A stretch of DNA of 64,000 nt from Tissierellales bacterium (GCA_028280805.1 JANQLB010000093.1:1-64000); one strand, 5' to 3'. Positions 16,785 to 26,736 are shown, counted from the first letter of the stretch. A program made the numbers and translations. Notes: a model not told the origin generated them from the sequence alone.

Positions 16785-17985
16785 GCTTTCCCTCCAATAC
16801 GTCCCTTATGTCCTGATCTATGTCAATCTTATAAACGGGTATGGATTCTCCTTCCAGAACTCTTGCTACCTCTTTATTTTGATTCCATTGGATAGAATTT
16901 TCCTTCTTATTTCCCAATACAATATATACTGGGCTAATATTTCTCATTTTCATACGAATTCCCTTTACTCCCAGTTGCCTATTTAGCTTGGGAGTTAAGA
17001 TAAATAAAGTGCTTCCCTGCTTAATAAATGAGGTTAGTTTCTCAATATTATACTGTAATAGGGAATTGCCTATTGGGTGAAAACCAACGATTTCATCCAT
17101 AAAGCGTTTTAAGAATCCACGATGGTTTCCTTTCGTCTCGATTATTTCGTCCTTTAGCTCATGATATAACGTAACTTTCATGTTTTGCTTTAGACAATAG
17201 TCTATGATTGCAGCTGCGGTTTCCACCAGCTTATCTTCAATAAAGCCTTCATCGTCGCCTTTGTAGCTCAATTTATGACTATCTAGAACTAGTACTACTT
17301 CATTATCTCCTCGTTCCTCATAGTTTTTTACTATTAGCTCATCACTCTTAGCTGATGCTTTCCAATGGATTTTCTTTATTGGATCTCCCTCCTGATATGC
17401 TCGTAAATTTGATAAGGATGAGAAATCTTGAAACAAAGGATCCATTACAAGCAATTCACCCATATGCTGACTGGCTTGGATCTTAAAGCTCTTCAGAGGA
17501 ATTATTTGGGGATAAACTTTAAAGGAAAGAGGAGTAACAATAGTCTTGTGTAATGAATAAATATTAAATATATCCCTGATATGAAGCTTTACTTCTCCAC
17601 TTTTATAATGTCCCCTTCTTTTACAAGATACTATAGTAGTTCCTTCATGGTAGTCCTTTTTTTCCATATAAAATATTTCTTTCTTTTCCCTTTTTCCTGT
17701 AAGACGATAAGCAATGTTGTTTTCAATCTCTAATATAGGGAAGGTTAATGATAAGGGGTTTTCAAAATTATAGCGAATTTTGACTTCATCTCCAGCCATC
17801 ATCTCTTTTTCAGGTAATCTTACATTGCCTTTTAAGAAAATAACACCAAGTAGGCAATGGATAAGGGGTATTAGCATAATTAAGAGAGATGTGTACATTA
17901 GAAAATATGGTACTCTACCCCCGACTATTAAAGCAAAGGAAATTATAGCAATATTTATAGCAATTAGGGTGAATTTAATTTTCAA
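16762..17985 (-). CDS. DUF58 domain protein (von Willebrand-type A fold)
   Basis: 407 residues. Two N-terminal membrane helices (5-30 and 30-55) are followed by a beta-rich region and a DUF58 / vWA-like domain with the family core LRAYQEGDPIKKIHWKASAK near residue 200. DUF58 proteins always occur with MoxR ATPases and are believed to be their partners in assembling envelope or metal-binding proteins. TTG start, overlapping the end of moxR by 11 bases; overlap with the next gene is 23 bases. It forms a translationally coupled operon. Confidence 0.85.
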   Translation of the reverse strand: MKIKFTLIAINIAIISFALIVGGRVPYFLMYTSLLIMLIPLIHCLLGVIFLKGNVRLPEKEMMAGDEVKIRYNFENPLSLTFPILEIENNIAYRLTGKREKKEIFYMEKKDYHEGTTIVSCKRRGHYKSGEVKLHIRDIFNIYSLHKTIVTPLSFKVYPQIIPLKSFKIQASQHMGELLVMDPLFQDFSSLSNLRAYQEGDPIKKIHWKASAKSDELIVKNYEERGDNEVVLVLDSHKLSYKGDDEGFIEDKLVETAAAIIDYCLKQNMKVTLYHELKDEIIETKGNHRGFLKRFMDEIVGFHPIGNSLLQYNIEKLTSFIKQGSTLFILTPKLNRQLGVKGIRMKMRNISPVYIVLGNKKENSIQWNQNKEVARVLEGESIPVYKIDIDQDIRDVLEGKHEKRTER

Positions 17986-18925
17986 TGGGTTTCACCACCG
18001 GTACATAGGTTCTCTTTAGTACATCATCAATTATTTTTTCTGTTTTTCTACCTTCAATTCTTGCTTCTGCCGACAGGATAATACGATGACTCAATACATA
18101 GGGCACTAGACTCTTAACATCGTCAGGAATTACATAATTTCTTCCTTTTATATATGCGTAGGCCTTTGCTCCACGATAAAGATCTATTGATACTCTAGGG
18201 CTTGCTCCTAAATGTATTTCCTTATGTTTCCTACTTGTACTAACTATTTCAACGATGTATTTCAAAACATCATCATGTACATTTATATTGTCAACCTCTG
18301 ACTGCATTACTAATATATCCTCTTCATTGGCAACAGGTGTTATATGATCTAGAGTTTTACTTTCTTTATGATTCTTAATGATTTCCTGTTCATCCTTTTG
18401 ACTAGGATATCCTAATGAGACTTGAATTAAGAAACGATCAAGCTGTGCCTCGGGTAAAGGAAAAGTTCCTTGATATTCCATTGGATTTTGGGTGGCTAGA
18501 ACCATAAATGGTTTTTTCAATACATAGGTTGTGTTTTCTACAGAAACTTCACCTTCCTCCATGGCTTGCAGTAAGCTGGATTGAGTTTTTGGAGATGTAC
18601 GGTTAATCTCATCTGCCAGTATGATTTGATTGAAAATAGGACCTTTTCTAAATATGAACTTTTCTTCAGTTTTGTTATATAGAGTAATACCTGTTATATC
18701 TGAAGGCATTAAGTCTGGAGTAAACTGAATTCTACTATAGTCTAAGTCAATGCTCCTGGCTAAAGCTTTAACCATTGTAGTTTTACCTACTCCAGGAACA
18801 TCCTGAATTAAGAGGTGTCCTCTTGCTAGTAAGCAAACTAATACCTTTTCTAATACTTCATCCTTTCCTATAATAACCTTCTTTATGTTTTCTAAGATAT
18901 GAATTGCCTTTTCTCTTGATTTCAT
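17975..18925 (-). CDS. MoxR-family AAA+ ATPase
   Basis: 316 residues from the ATG at 18925, chosen because GAGGTG sits just before it; the upstream in-frame GTG at 18934 is part of that ribosome site. Walker A QDVPGVGKTT and Walker B ILADEINR with sensor region ATQNPMEYQGTFPLPEAQLD are clear. MoxR ATPases act as chaperones on partner proteins such as the DUF58 product encoded next. First gene of a three-gene operon with DUF58 and the transglutaminase-like protein. Confidence 0.88.
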   Translation of the reverse strand: MKSREKAIHILENIKKVIIGKDEVLEKVLVCLLARGHLLIQDVPGVGKTTMVKALARSIDLDYSRIQFTPDLMPSDITGITLYNKTEEKFIFRKGPIFNQIILADEINRTSPKTQSSLLQAMEEGEVSVENTTYVLKKPFMVLATQNPMEYQGTFPLPEAQLDRFLIQVSLGYPSQKDEQEIIKNHKESKTLDHITPVANEEDILVMQSEVDNINVHDDVLKYIVEIVSTSRKHKEIHLGASPRVSIDLYRGAKAYAYIKGRNYVIPDDVKSLVPYVLSHRIILSAEARIEGRKTEKIIDDVLKRTYVPVVKPIEN

Positions 18926-19360
18926 ATACTTCACCTCTTCTTCTTATTCTGAATATTTCAGTAAGTAATTATTTTATAATAAACGGTTCCTATGTTTATG
19001 TATAATAATTACTTATACAATAAATATTAGATTAATTTGGACATTATCCTTCATATTTTTGAATATTAAAAAAAATTAATATGTTTTTGGAAAACATTAC
19101 AATATTTTAGTAAAAGACAACTTCAATGTACTTTACTCTATTTGAGCAAAAAAAAATAAGATACCAGATATAACTGATAACCTACTAACTATATCGAACT
19201 GACTAAGCTTTAAACAAGTTAAGCCAGTCAGTATCGTATTTAATTCATTCTTACATAAGTGTTGTTCTTTAGAAGTAAATCTGAAGTAAATCTAATGAGT
19301 ATTTGCAAAAGGTATACTAAATTTCTGTAATATTAATTACATTTTCTTAACATATATGCT
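18926..19360. other. Non-coding gap between moxR and the Opp operon (upstream part)
   Basis: No gene seen. It contains a hairpin with stem ACTGACT / AGTCAGT (about 19198-19233). The 14-mer ACTGATAACCTACT (19173-19186) is the exact inverse of a piece of the terminator at 19367-19397, with a poly-A run (T-tract on the minus strand) at 19149-19156 below it. This looks like a duplicated or degenerate second terminator for the Opp operon. Confidence 0.4.
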
Positions 19361-19397
19361 AAAAAAGTAGGTTATCAGTAAATTCACGATAACCTAC
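19361..19397 (-). terminator. Rho-independent terminator of the opp operon
   Basis: Perfect 10-bp stem GTAGGTTATC / GATAACCTAC with an 11-base loop, followed on the minus strand by TTTTTTAGC. About 150 bases past the last small gene of the operon. Confidence 0.85.
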
Positions 19398-19544
19398 TAG
19401 TTTTCAATTCAACTATTAAGCTTGAAGTAAAACTAGCCTTGTAATAATAACAACTTAAGCTAATATAACATAGTATGAAACATAGTTAAATCTAAAATAA
19501 TATCCAAACTACCAATCTAATTTCAGCAAATATTAAAATCAAAA

Positions 19545-19757
19545 TTATCCAAAGAAATACATTGAAATTACATAGTATAAGAATAATATAACTAAAACTA
19601 TCGGCATTATTGTTATCAAAGCAGCAATAATCAATGCAAAAAGGTCTCCCTTTTCAAACTCGGTTTCACTCTTAAGTTTGTCGAAGAGTTTCTTTTCTTC
19701 AAGAAATTTTCTTTTTCTTGATTTAAGACCTTTGTCTAAGTCATTTAGAAATTTCAA
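19545..19757 (-). CDS. Small membrane protein at the end of the opp operon
   Basis: 70 residues: a charged, helical N-terminal half (KRKFLEEKKLFDKLKSETEF) and one long hydrophobic helix at about 43-66. TTG start in a 4-base overlap (TTGA) with the oppF stop codon, so it is translated with oppF. Not recognised. It may be an accessory or membrane anchor for the importer, or a small coupled protein of unrelated role. Confidence 0.6.
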   Translation of the reverse strand: MKFLNDLDKGLKSRKRKFLEEKKLFDKLKSETEFEKGDLFALIIAALITIMPIVLVILFLYYVISMYFFG

Positions 19758-20932
19758 ATTTCCTCACCACTGAAATGGCAAGCCACAAAATGTCCTTTTT
19801 CTACTTCTCTAAGCTCTGGTATATCACGTTTACAAACGTCTCTCGCAATTGGACACCTTGTATGGAATTTGCACCCAGTAGGTACAATAATATTTGATGG
19901 GATATCGCCTTCTAATATAATCCTTCTCTTCCTTCTAGATTTTTCTAAATCTGTTTCAGGAATAGCTGATAATAAGGCTTTTGTATACGGATGTTGTGGA
20001 TTTTCATATAAACTATGCTTATCAGTAAACTCAACCATATCTCCTAAATACATAACACCGATTCTATCACTTATATGCTTAACAACAGATAGGTCATGAG
20101 AAATGAAAAGATAAGCAAGACCAAATTTATTTTGTAAGTCTTTCAGTAAGTTTATAACTTGCGATTGGATTGAAACGTCAAGGGCTGATACAGCCTCATC
20201 ACAAACAATAAATTTAGGTTTTAGTGCAAGTGCACGAGCAATACCTATTCTTTGACGTTGTCCACCAGAAAATTCATGAGGATACCTATAGATCATATAG
20301 TCATCCAATCCACATGTTTTCATTATTTCTTTAACGTAGTTTTCAAAATCATCATTTCTACTCTTAAAAATACCATGTTCAAGAAGGGCTTCTCCAATAA
20401 TCTCTCCTACAGTCATCCTTGGATTCAATGATGAATATGGATCTTGAAAAATGATTTGCATTTCTTGTCTTAGCGGTATCATTTTATTATTTGAGTAATT
20501 AGTAATATTCTCTCCATTAAAGAAGATTTCACCTTCAGTTGGTTCATATAGTTTTAGGATCGTTCTTCCGAATGTAGACTTACCACAACCAGATTCCCCA
20601 ACTAAACCAACAGTTTCACCTTCACAAATAGTAATATCAATGCCATCATTTGCTCTAACATATAACCTATCACCATGAACATTAGAAAAAGCTTCATATT
20701 CAGTTAGAACAGTATTAAGTTCATCACTAAACTTTTTACCTTCTTCAAATTGTTTATAGATATCATTAAATAATTCTTTTTGTTTTAATTCAGGACTAGA
20801 GTCAGGATAAGCATTTTTGAAGATTTTTACAGCTTTTAAACTTAATTTCTTAAGATTCTTCTTTTCATTTCTTTTCTTACCTGTTGAGAAATATTTTTTT
20901 ATTCCCTTAGTTTCTAATAAAACATTAGGCAT
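19754..20932 (-). CDS. oppF: Oligopeptide ABC transporter ATP-binding protein OppF, with N-terminal insertion
   Basis: 392 residues, about 60-70 longer than usual OppF. After the first strand (residues 4-18) there is an insert of about 70 residues (18-90), lysine-rich and probably helical, before the domain resumes at LYVRANDGIDITICEGETVG. Walker A GESGCGKST (112-120), signature LSGGQ-type FSGGQRQRIGIARAL, Walker B KFIVCDEAVSALD and the C-terminal oligopeptide domain with cysteines (GCKFHTRCPIARDVC) are intact. The cysteine block is typical of Opp/Dpp ATPases. It overlaps oppD by 8 bases. Confidence 0.9.
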   Translation of the reverse strand: MPNVLLETKGIKKYFSTGKKRNEKKNLKKLSLKAVKIFKNAYPDSSPELKQKELFNDIYKQFEEGKKFSDELNTVLTEYEAFSNVHGDRLYVRANDGIDITICEGETVGLVGESGCGKSTFGRTILKLYEPTEGEIFFNGENITNYSNNKMIPLRQEMQIIFQDPYSSLNPRMTVGEIIGEALLEHGIFKSRNDDFENYVKEIMKTCGLDDYMIYRYPHEFSGGQRQRIGIARALALKPKFIVCDEAVSALDVSIQSQVINLLKDLQNKFGLAYLFISHDLSVVKHISDRIGVMYLGDMVEFTDKHSLYENPQHPYTKALLSAIPETDLEKSRRKRRIILEGDIPSNIIVPTGCKFHTRCPIARDVCKRDIPELREVEKGHFVACHFSGEEI

Positions 20933-21917
20933 TTCTACACCCCGCTTCTGGATAAAAACATCTTATCAAATGTCCACTTTCCACTTCAACTAATTCAGGT
21001 TTTTCATTAACACATTTTTCAGTACAATATTGACAACGGGTTGAAAATCTACATCCCTTTGGTAGTTTTAATGGGTGAGGAACACTTCCTTCAATTTGGT
21101 CCAAGTATTCAACTTCTTCATCTAATAAAGGAATAGATTTTAATAACCCTTGCTTATAAGGATGTGAATACTTGCTTTTTCTATCAAAAATAGTATCTAC
21201 AGGAGCTCGCTCTACAATTTCACCTGTATACATGACAGCAACATCATCTGCCAGCTCTGCAATCGCTCCTAAATCGTGGGTGATAAACATGATTGCTGTA
21301 TTATGAGCTTTTTTTAGATCGTTCATCAGCTTAAAAATCTGTGCTTGAATCGTAACGTCTAACGCAGTTGTTGGTTCATCAGCAATCAGCAGTTTTGGCT
21401 CACATGCAAGTGCCATAGCAATCATAACACGCTGTCTCATACCACCAGATAATTGAAATGGATAATTATAAACAACACTTTCTGGATTGGGAATTTTAAC
21501 TTCTCTTAAAAGCTCAACTGCTGCATCCCAAGCCTCTTGTTTTGATTTACCTTGGTGCAAGATGATAGGCTCACTTAACTGTCTGCCTATACGATGAACG
21601 GGATTAAGTGATGTCATTGGTTCTTGGAATATCATAGAAATATCGTTACCACGAATACCTCTCATTGCCTCTTTGCTTATTCCAACAATATTTTTTCCAT
21701 CAAAAATAATCTCACCATTAACAATTCTACCTGGATGTTCTAAAAGGTTTAATATACTAAATGCTGTTACTGATTTACCGGAACCAGACTCTCCAACGAT
21801 ACCTAGAGTTTTACCGGCTTCTATTTTGAAATCTACTCCCTGAACTGCTTTCACAGTACCTTTATTTGTGAAAAAGTAAGTGTGTAAATTCTTAACCTCA
21901 ATTAATTTGCTATTCAT
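20925..21917 (-). CDS. oppD: Oligopeptide ABC transporter ATP-binding protein OppD
   Basis: 330 residues. Walker A GESGSGKSV, signature LSGGMRQRVMIAMALA, Walker B KLLIADEPTTALD, and a C-terminal oligo_HPY cysteine block (GCRFSTRCQYCTEKC). Energises import together with OppF. ATG start with GGAGGAG; starts directly after the oppC stop codon (one base away) and overlaps oppF by 8 bases. Confidence 0.93.
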   Translation of the reverse strand: MNSKLIEVKNLHTYFFTNKGTVKAVQGVDFKIEAGKTLGIVGESGSGKSVTAFSILNLLEHPGRIVNGEIIFDGKNIVGISKEAMRGIRGNDISMIFQEPMTSLNPVHRIGRQLSEPIILHQGKSKQEAWDAAVELLREVKIPNPESVVYNYPFQLSGGMRQRVMIAMALACEPKLLIADEPTTALDVTIQAQIFKLMNDLKKAHNTAIMFITHDLGAIAELADDVAVMYTGEIVERAPVDTIFDRKSKYSHPYKQGLLKSIPLLDEEVEYLDQIEGSVPHPLKLPKGCRFSTRCQYCTEKCVNEKPELVEVESGHLIRCFYPEAGCRNA

Positions 21918-22937
21918 TTACACTCCTCCTTTACTAGCTAATTTTACTTGTCTAGCAGCTTTTTTCTCAGCTTTACGTCTTTCTTTCGCAGCTTTTCTTT
22001 GTTTCTTCGTAATGATTTCAGCTTTAGGATCAATAGCTTCTCTTAATCCTTCACCAACTAAGTTTACACTCATAATAAACATGAATAGCATTGTACCAGG
22101 AAATACCCAAATCCACCAGAAAGTCCTTAAACCTGTACTATTCTGAGCAGCCCTTGATAACAATGCTCCCCAAGTAGGAATAGGTTCTGTTACAGATAAA
22201 TTTAAGAATGACAAGAATGCTTCACCTAGAATGGCAGCGGCAAAAGTAAGCGTTCCAGAAACAACAACCATAGCTAATACATTTGGAATCAAATGTCTCG
22301 TAATTTGATTTCGTTTCTTGATCCCTAGAGCTTTAGTTGCTAAAATAAATTCCTTCTCTCTTAAGGATAAGATTTGACCACGAACTATTCTTGCTAGTCC
22401 GGTCCACCTTATACAGCCTAAAATCCCAATAATAACGAATAATCTGAATTGAGCAGGTCTATCTCTAAAAATTGAAGAAATAGTAAATGCTAATGCTAAA
22501 AACGGGAATGAGGCAACAACTTCAACAAGTCTCATGATAATTGAGTCAATTTTACCACCAAAATAGCCTGCAATAGAACCCAAACTAACACCAATAGTTA
22601 CTGACAAAATTGTTGATAAAAATCCAACTTGTAATGAGATCCATCCACCTTCTAAAACACGGACAAATGTATTTCTACCATACCTGTCAGTACCAAATGG
22701 GTGTTCCCAGCTTGGAGGTAGATTCCTTAAAGCCGCATCAGTAGCTGCAAAGTCATAGCCGGTGAATTTTGTGTAAAAATGTGTTACCACTACTATAGTA
22801 ACAATTATAGCAAATAACCAAAATCCAAACATAGCTAATCTGTTATTTTTAAATTTAACAATAATCTGCTGCGTAGGCGAAAGAATGATTTCATCTTCCT
22901 TACTGAATCCTTTATTTTGTTCTGTAATTTCAGACAT
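21918..22937 (-). CDS. oppC: Oligopeptide ABC transporter permease OppC
   Basis: 339 residues with a long cytoplasmic N-terminus, six membrane helices and the EAA-type loop LGIKKRNQITRHLIPNVLA that contacts the ATPases. The C-terminal 30 residues are very rich in Lys, Arg and Ala (KKQRKAAKERRKAEKKAARQ), an unusual basic tail not needed in other OppC. Start ATG overlaps the oppB stop by one base. Confidence 0.92.
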   Translation of the reverse strand: MSEITEQNKGFSKEDEIILSPTQQIIVKFKNNRLAMFGFWLFAIIVTIVVVTHFYTKFTGYDFAATDAALRNLPPSWEHPFGTDRYGRNTFVRVLEGGWISLQVGFLSTILSVTIGVSLGSIAGYFGGKIDSIIMRLVEVVASFPFLALAFTISSIFRDRPAQFRLFVIIGILGCIRWTGLARIVRGQILSLREKEFILATKALGIKKRNQITRHLIPNVLAMVVVSGTLTFAAAILGEAFLSFLNLSVTEPIPTWGALLSRAAQNSTGLRTFWWIWVFPGTMLFMFIMSVNLVGEGLREAIDPKAEIITKKQRKAAKERRKAEKKAARQVKLASKGGV

Positions 22938-23968
22938 TATTTCATCCTCCCTTGCCTAATTCTCGGATCAACAATCATATAGCCAACATCAATAAATATA
23001 TTACCTAATAATGTAAGCATACCGAAGAATAGTAATCCTGTTTGTAGAACCGCTCTATCCTTAAACGTATAGGATTCACTAAACAAATAACCCATTCCCG
23101 GATAAGCAAATATCCTTTCCACAACAATAGAGCCACTAAATAACAATGGAATCCACATACCAATTAGTGTTATGACAGGAATCAATGCATTTTGGAATGC
23201 ATGTTTATAAATAACTACTTTTTCTGTCAAACCCTTTGCTCTTGCAGTTCTAACATAATCAGATTTTAACACTTCTATCATTGAAGCCCTAACATATCTA
23301 ACTAAACCTGCCAGAGATGTTAATACAACAACCGTTACAGGTAAAACCAAGTAGTGCCAGTCCGGTAATACCCCTCTAGGATCTGACCTCCCTGAGAATG
23401 GCAGTATTCTTAGTACTACAACAAATAGTAATATTAACAATAACGCTAAAAAAAACGACGGCAACGAAATACCGATAATCGAAAGAACAGTAACAGCTTT
23501 GTCATAAAGCTTATTCTTCTTTACAGCAGATGTTATTCCAATAGGAATAGCAATCAAAAATGCAAAAATAAAAGCAATAATGTTTACTTGAAAGGAACGT
23601 CCTATATAATTTCCAATGATCTCATTAACTGGTCTGTTAAACCTGATAGAATATCCAAATTCACCTTCAAGGAAAGTATCTTTTAACCAAATAAAGTATC
23701 TTTCTACAGCAGGTCTATCATAACCCAAGAAAGATCTCATCGTCTCCACATACGCATTTCTTTCTTCTATGGTCATAGCAGCCGTGTCTTGCGGATTTAG
23801 CATCGCCATAACAGGATCACCCGGCATCAGATTAATTAACAAAAAAATTACTACTGATATTATCAAAAATACTGGTACTAGAGAAATCAAACGTTTGGTT
23901 AAATAAACTACATACGGAGCCATAACTTCAATGAATGTTTTAGATCCTCTAACGTCTTTGTGTGCCAT
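22937..23968 (-). CDS. oppB: Oligopeptide ABC transporter permease OppB
   Basis: 343 residues, six membrane helices, an N-terminal segment with LINLMPGDPVMAML, and the cytoplasmic loop RAKGLTEKVVIYKHAFQNAL. Forms the channel with OppC. ATG with GGAGAGGTG. It follows oppA by 82 bases that contain a terminator-like hairpin, so it is probably expressed less than oppA. Confidence 0.93.
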   Translation of the reverse strand: MAHKDVRGSKTFIEVMAPYVVYLTKRLISLVPVFLIISVVIFLLINLMPGDPVMAMLNPQDTAAMTIEERNAYVETMRSFLGYDRPAVERYFIWLKDTFLEGEFGYSIRFNRPVNEIIGNYIGRSFQVNIIAFIFAFLIAIPIGITSAVKKNKLYDKAVTVLSIIGISLPSFFLALLLILLFVVVLRILPFSGRSDPRGVLPDWHYLVLPVTVVVLTSLAGLVRYVRASMIEVLKSDYVRTARAKGLTEKVVIYKHAFQNALIPVITLIGMWIPLLFSGSIVVERIFAYPGMGYLFSESYTFKDRAVLQTGLLFFGMLTLLGNIFIDVGYMIVDPRIRQGRMK

Positions 23969-23986
23969 TAATTCACCTCTCCTCTT

Positions 23987-24025
23987 AAAATAAGACCACT
24001 ATCTATTTATTAAATAGTGGTCTTA
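23987..24025 (-). terminator. Internal terminator between oppA and oppB
   Basis: Perfect 12-bp stem TAAGACCACTAT (23991-24002) / ATAGTGGTCTTA (24014-24025), followed on the minus strand by TTTTAAG. The tail is short, so partial termination or mRNA protection is likely; it would give more oppA than permease message, as is usual for binding proteins. Confidence 0.65.
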
Positions 24026-24050
24026 ACTCTAATCATACTAAATATTTAAA

Positions 24051-25856
24051 TTACTTCCAGTTTGCATCAAGAATAGCTCTTGGCCATCCCCATAATGCAT
24101 TAGTTTTGAAGTTTTCTAAGTCCGCAGTGTATAAGTCATGATAGTTGTTAGAGTAAACTGGAATAATTGGCATTTCTTTATTGAAAGTTCTAATATATTC
24201 TCTCCACAGTTCCTTGTATTCTTCAGCACCTGTAAGTGGATGACAATTTTCGATATCATATAATAATTGATCCCACTCTTCCGGAGTGAAACTTGAACCA
24301 CCGCTGAAACGAGGCTGGTTATCTGATGGGTGACCCCAGTCCAAAATTCTCTCACCCAAGTAGAATATTGGGTTAGATTTAATGTTGTAACCCGTACCAC
24401 CTACGAATGCATGATATTGTCTTTCTTCATCAGTGTTACCTGTCCAGTGACTATACATAATCGGCCAATCTAAACCATGTATTGTAACATCAAAACCTAA
24501 TTTTGAAACATACTCATCAGTCCATGTTAAGTGATAAGTATCTGACCAGAATGCAGTGAGTGCTATTTTAATTTCTAAAGGCTGTCCCTTCCACTTATAT
24601 CCGCTATCAGCATCACCAGTTAAGTGAGCATATTCACCTTCAGTCTTAGCAACTGCAGCATCTAATAATTCATGAGCTTTAGCAATATTTGCATCTTCAT
24701 CAAAATTACCATCTGCATCAACAATATCGTAATTTATTAATGTTGACTCGAATCTACCAACTGCTTCTGTACCTAATAAATCCATTTCATCTTCATCGTA
24801 CATCATCCAATGGTTCTTAGAGTAAGGACCTTGAGAAGCAAGACCGTATTCACCTAAGAATAATTCGATAACTTTTAGTCTGTTAAATACGTAAGCAAAT
24901 GCTTGACGTACTTCAGTCAATTGGAACGCTTCAAAATCAGTGTGCAGTGTCATTGTACCGCCACCATGTCTGTAGTAGTTAGTTACATTAAAGTTGTCAT
25001 CTGCTTTAACAGGATTGATTTTTTCTGCCTCTACTTGTTGAGCTAATAAGTCAACTTCACCTAATAATAATTGATCTAATTCAGTTTCATTTGGTGTATG
25101 TTTAACAATAATCTCTTTAATTGCTGGCATTTTACCAATGTAATCTGGATTTCTTGTTAATTTTACGTATTCAGACTCTTTATACTCTTCAAATACGTAC
25201 GGACCATAACCAATCGGGTTACTAATGTTAGTTTTTACGTATTCTTGAACAGTTTGATTTGCAGCAGCAGCACCTTCTGTAATAGTATCTTCTGCTAAAA
25301 TCCAAACTTCATAGAATACAGACATATCAGTTGTGAAGATAACTTTCTCCAATATGAATGTAATTGTGTTATTTTCTTCGTCAATCTCTATAGAATTAAC
25401 GTAATCTTGCATTGCTGAATTAGCACCAGTTGCAGTTAAAGCTTCCTTATCCATATAGAACTCATAAGTGAATTTAATGTCGCTAACGGTTAATTCTTCA
25501 CCGTTATGAAACTTAACATCGTCTTTAATTTTAAATGTCCATGTTGTTAAGTCGTCACTTACTGTTTTGCTTTCTACAAGCGGAGAATCAATAAGCTCAC
25601 CTTCAGGAGTATCAGTCATTAAACTGAATCCCCATACTAATTGTCTGATTCTTTTGTCATACGTTGAGTTCGTCCAACCTGCGTGGAAATCACCATTAAA
25701 ATCAGCTGATCCAGCTACAAATGGTCTGTCATTCTCAACATCAACAGGGTCTTTGTCTGCTCCTGTTTCTTCACCATCATCTTCTGCAGGATTGTTACAA
25801 GCAACAAGTGAAAGCGTTAGAAACACTACCAATAGTAACGCAAAAATTTTTTTCAT
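24051..25856 (-). CDS. oppA: Oligopeptide-binding lipoprotein OppA
   Basis: 601 residues, the usual size for the extracellular solute-binding family 5. Lipoprotein signal peptide with lipobox SLVAC, acidic linker (DDGEETGADKDPVDV), and the conserved strand motif LTTWTFKIKDDVKFHNGEEL near residue 100. It captures peptides outside and delivers them to OppBC. ATG start with GGGGGAGG. First gene of a six-gene operon (oppA-B-C-D-F and a small membrane protein) with a consensus promoter about 280 bases upstream. Confidence 0.92.
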   Translation of the reverse strand: MKKIFALLLVVFLTLSLVACNNPAEDDGEETGADKDPVDVENDRPFVAGSADFNGDFHAGWTNSTYDKRIRQLVWGFSLMTDTPEGELIDSPLVESKTVSDDLTTWTFKIKDDVKFHNGEELTVSDIKFTYEFYMDKEALTATGANSAMQDYVNSIEIDEENNTITFILEKVIFTTDMSVFYEVWILAEDTITEGAAAANQTVQEYVKTNISNPIGYGPYVFEEYKESEYVKLTRNPDYIGKMPAIKEIIVKHTPNETELDQLLLGEVDLLAQQVEAEKINPVKADDNFNVTNYYRHGGGTMTLHTDFEAFQLTEVRQAFAYVFNRLKVIELFLGEYGLASQGPYSKNHWMMYDEDEMDLLGTEAVGRFESTLINYDIVDADGNFDEDANIAKAHELLDAAVAKTEGEYAHLTGDADSGYKWKGQPLEIKIALTAFWSDTYHLTWTDEYVSKLGFDVTIHGLDWPIMYSHWTGNTDEERQYHAFVGGTGYNIKSNPIFYLGERILDWGHPSDNQPRFSGGSSFTPEEWDQLLYDIENCHPLTGAEEYKELWREYIRTFNKEMPIIPVYSNNYHDLYTADLENFKTNALWGWPRAILDANWK

Positions 25857-26134
25857 TAAATTTCCTCCCCCTTATTTGTTTACTTTGTTTTTTATTGTTA
25901 ACTAAGAAAAAAAACCATTAACACTAATTCTAAATATTTAAAATATTTTAAATATATATTTAGATATTAATTCCTTATTAATCTTTAGCGGTTTTTATTC
26001 TCAGATTACAATCATCATTACCATTTTCTAAAGCGTTTTTATGACTAACGAGTATGTTTTATCAAAATATTAATTTTTTCATATATAAATAATATGAAAT
26101 TTTCATAATAAATACTTTTTGTTTACTAGATTAA

Positions 26135-26163
26135 ATTATAACTTTTAATTTGTCTAATGTCAA
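26135..26163 (-). promoter_or_regulatory. Consensus sigma-A promoter of the opp operon
   Basis: On the minus strand TTGACA, 17 bases, TATAAT: both boxes perfect. The transcript would begin near 26128, giving a leader of about 270 bases before oppA. In the leader the two near-repeats AAAAACGCTTTAG and AAAAACCGCTAAAG (about 25985-26040) recall a carbon-catabolite (cre) element, but only loosely. The gap 25857-26736 otherwise shows no gene I trust; a short open frame at 26421-26684 was rejected. Confidence 0.75.
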
Positions 26164-26736
26164 GGGTTTTAGTCTTATGAAATTGTAATGCATAACTATA
26201 GTTTCTCGCGAAACAAGAGTTTTGCTTCATTCGGTTTAGTTTTTGTTATTGAATTTATACAGTCATAAATGGTTGTATTTAACATATGCATATTCTCTTG
26301 TGACTAAATCCAATTCATAATCTGTTTAAAAAAGAGAACATTGATTAATTCATTCTTAGGGGTTTATACTTTTTTACAGCAAGTTTAAGTGTATAATTCG
26401 CAGGTTTCGCATCAATATACCTAATGTTCATAATTGCAACTACATTTTATCATATAAATAAACATTATGCAATTGCACTTTTTCCCGTTACTGTCAAAAT
26501 AATGTGGTACAAAATTTGGTGACATTATCATATTCGGGTCTTTGGCAGGTGAATAAATGAAAAATATCTGAAAGCCTTGATTTAAGCTTATTTTTTCCTG
26601 AGTCGAAAAAACAAGTGCAACAAATGTAATCATAACATCTATTATTCGCCATATAACGACATAATTGCTGTTTTTATCACTCAAACTCTTAAATACTTCA
26701 TTATATTATGTATTTATTCTTAAGTTAACAGCTTAA

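Noticed and set aside
25857-26128. Lysine or T-box riboswitch in the oppA leader
   Set aside because: No conserved riboswitch or T-box sequence (no TGGNACCGCG-type box) is present.
26421-26684. 87-codon open frame, minus strand
   Set aside because: TTG start without a ribosome site, unusual composition, and no match to any known protein; it lies upstream of the opp promoter.
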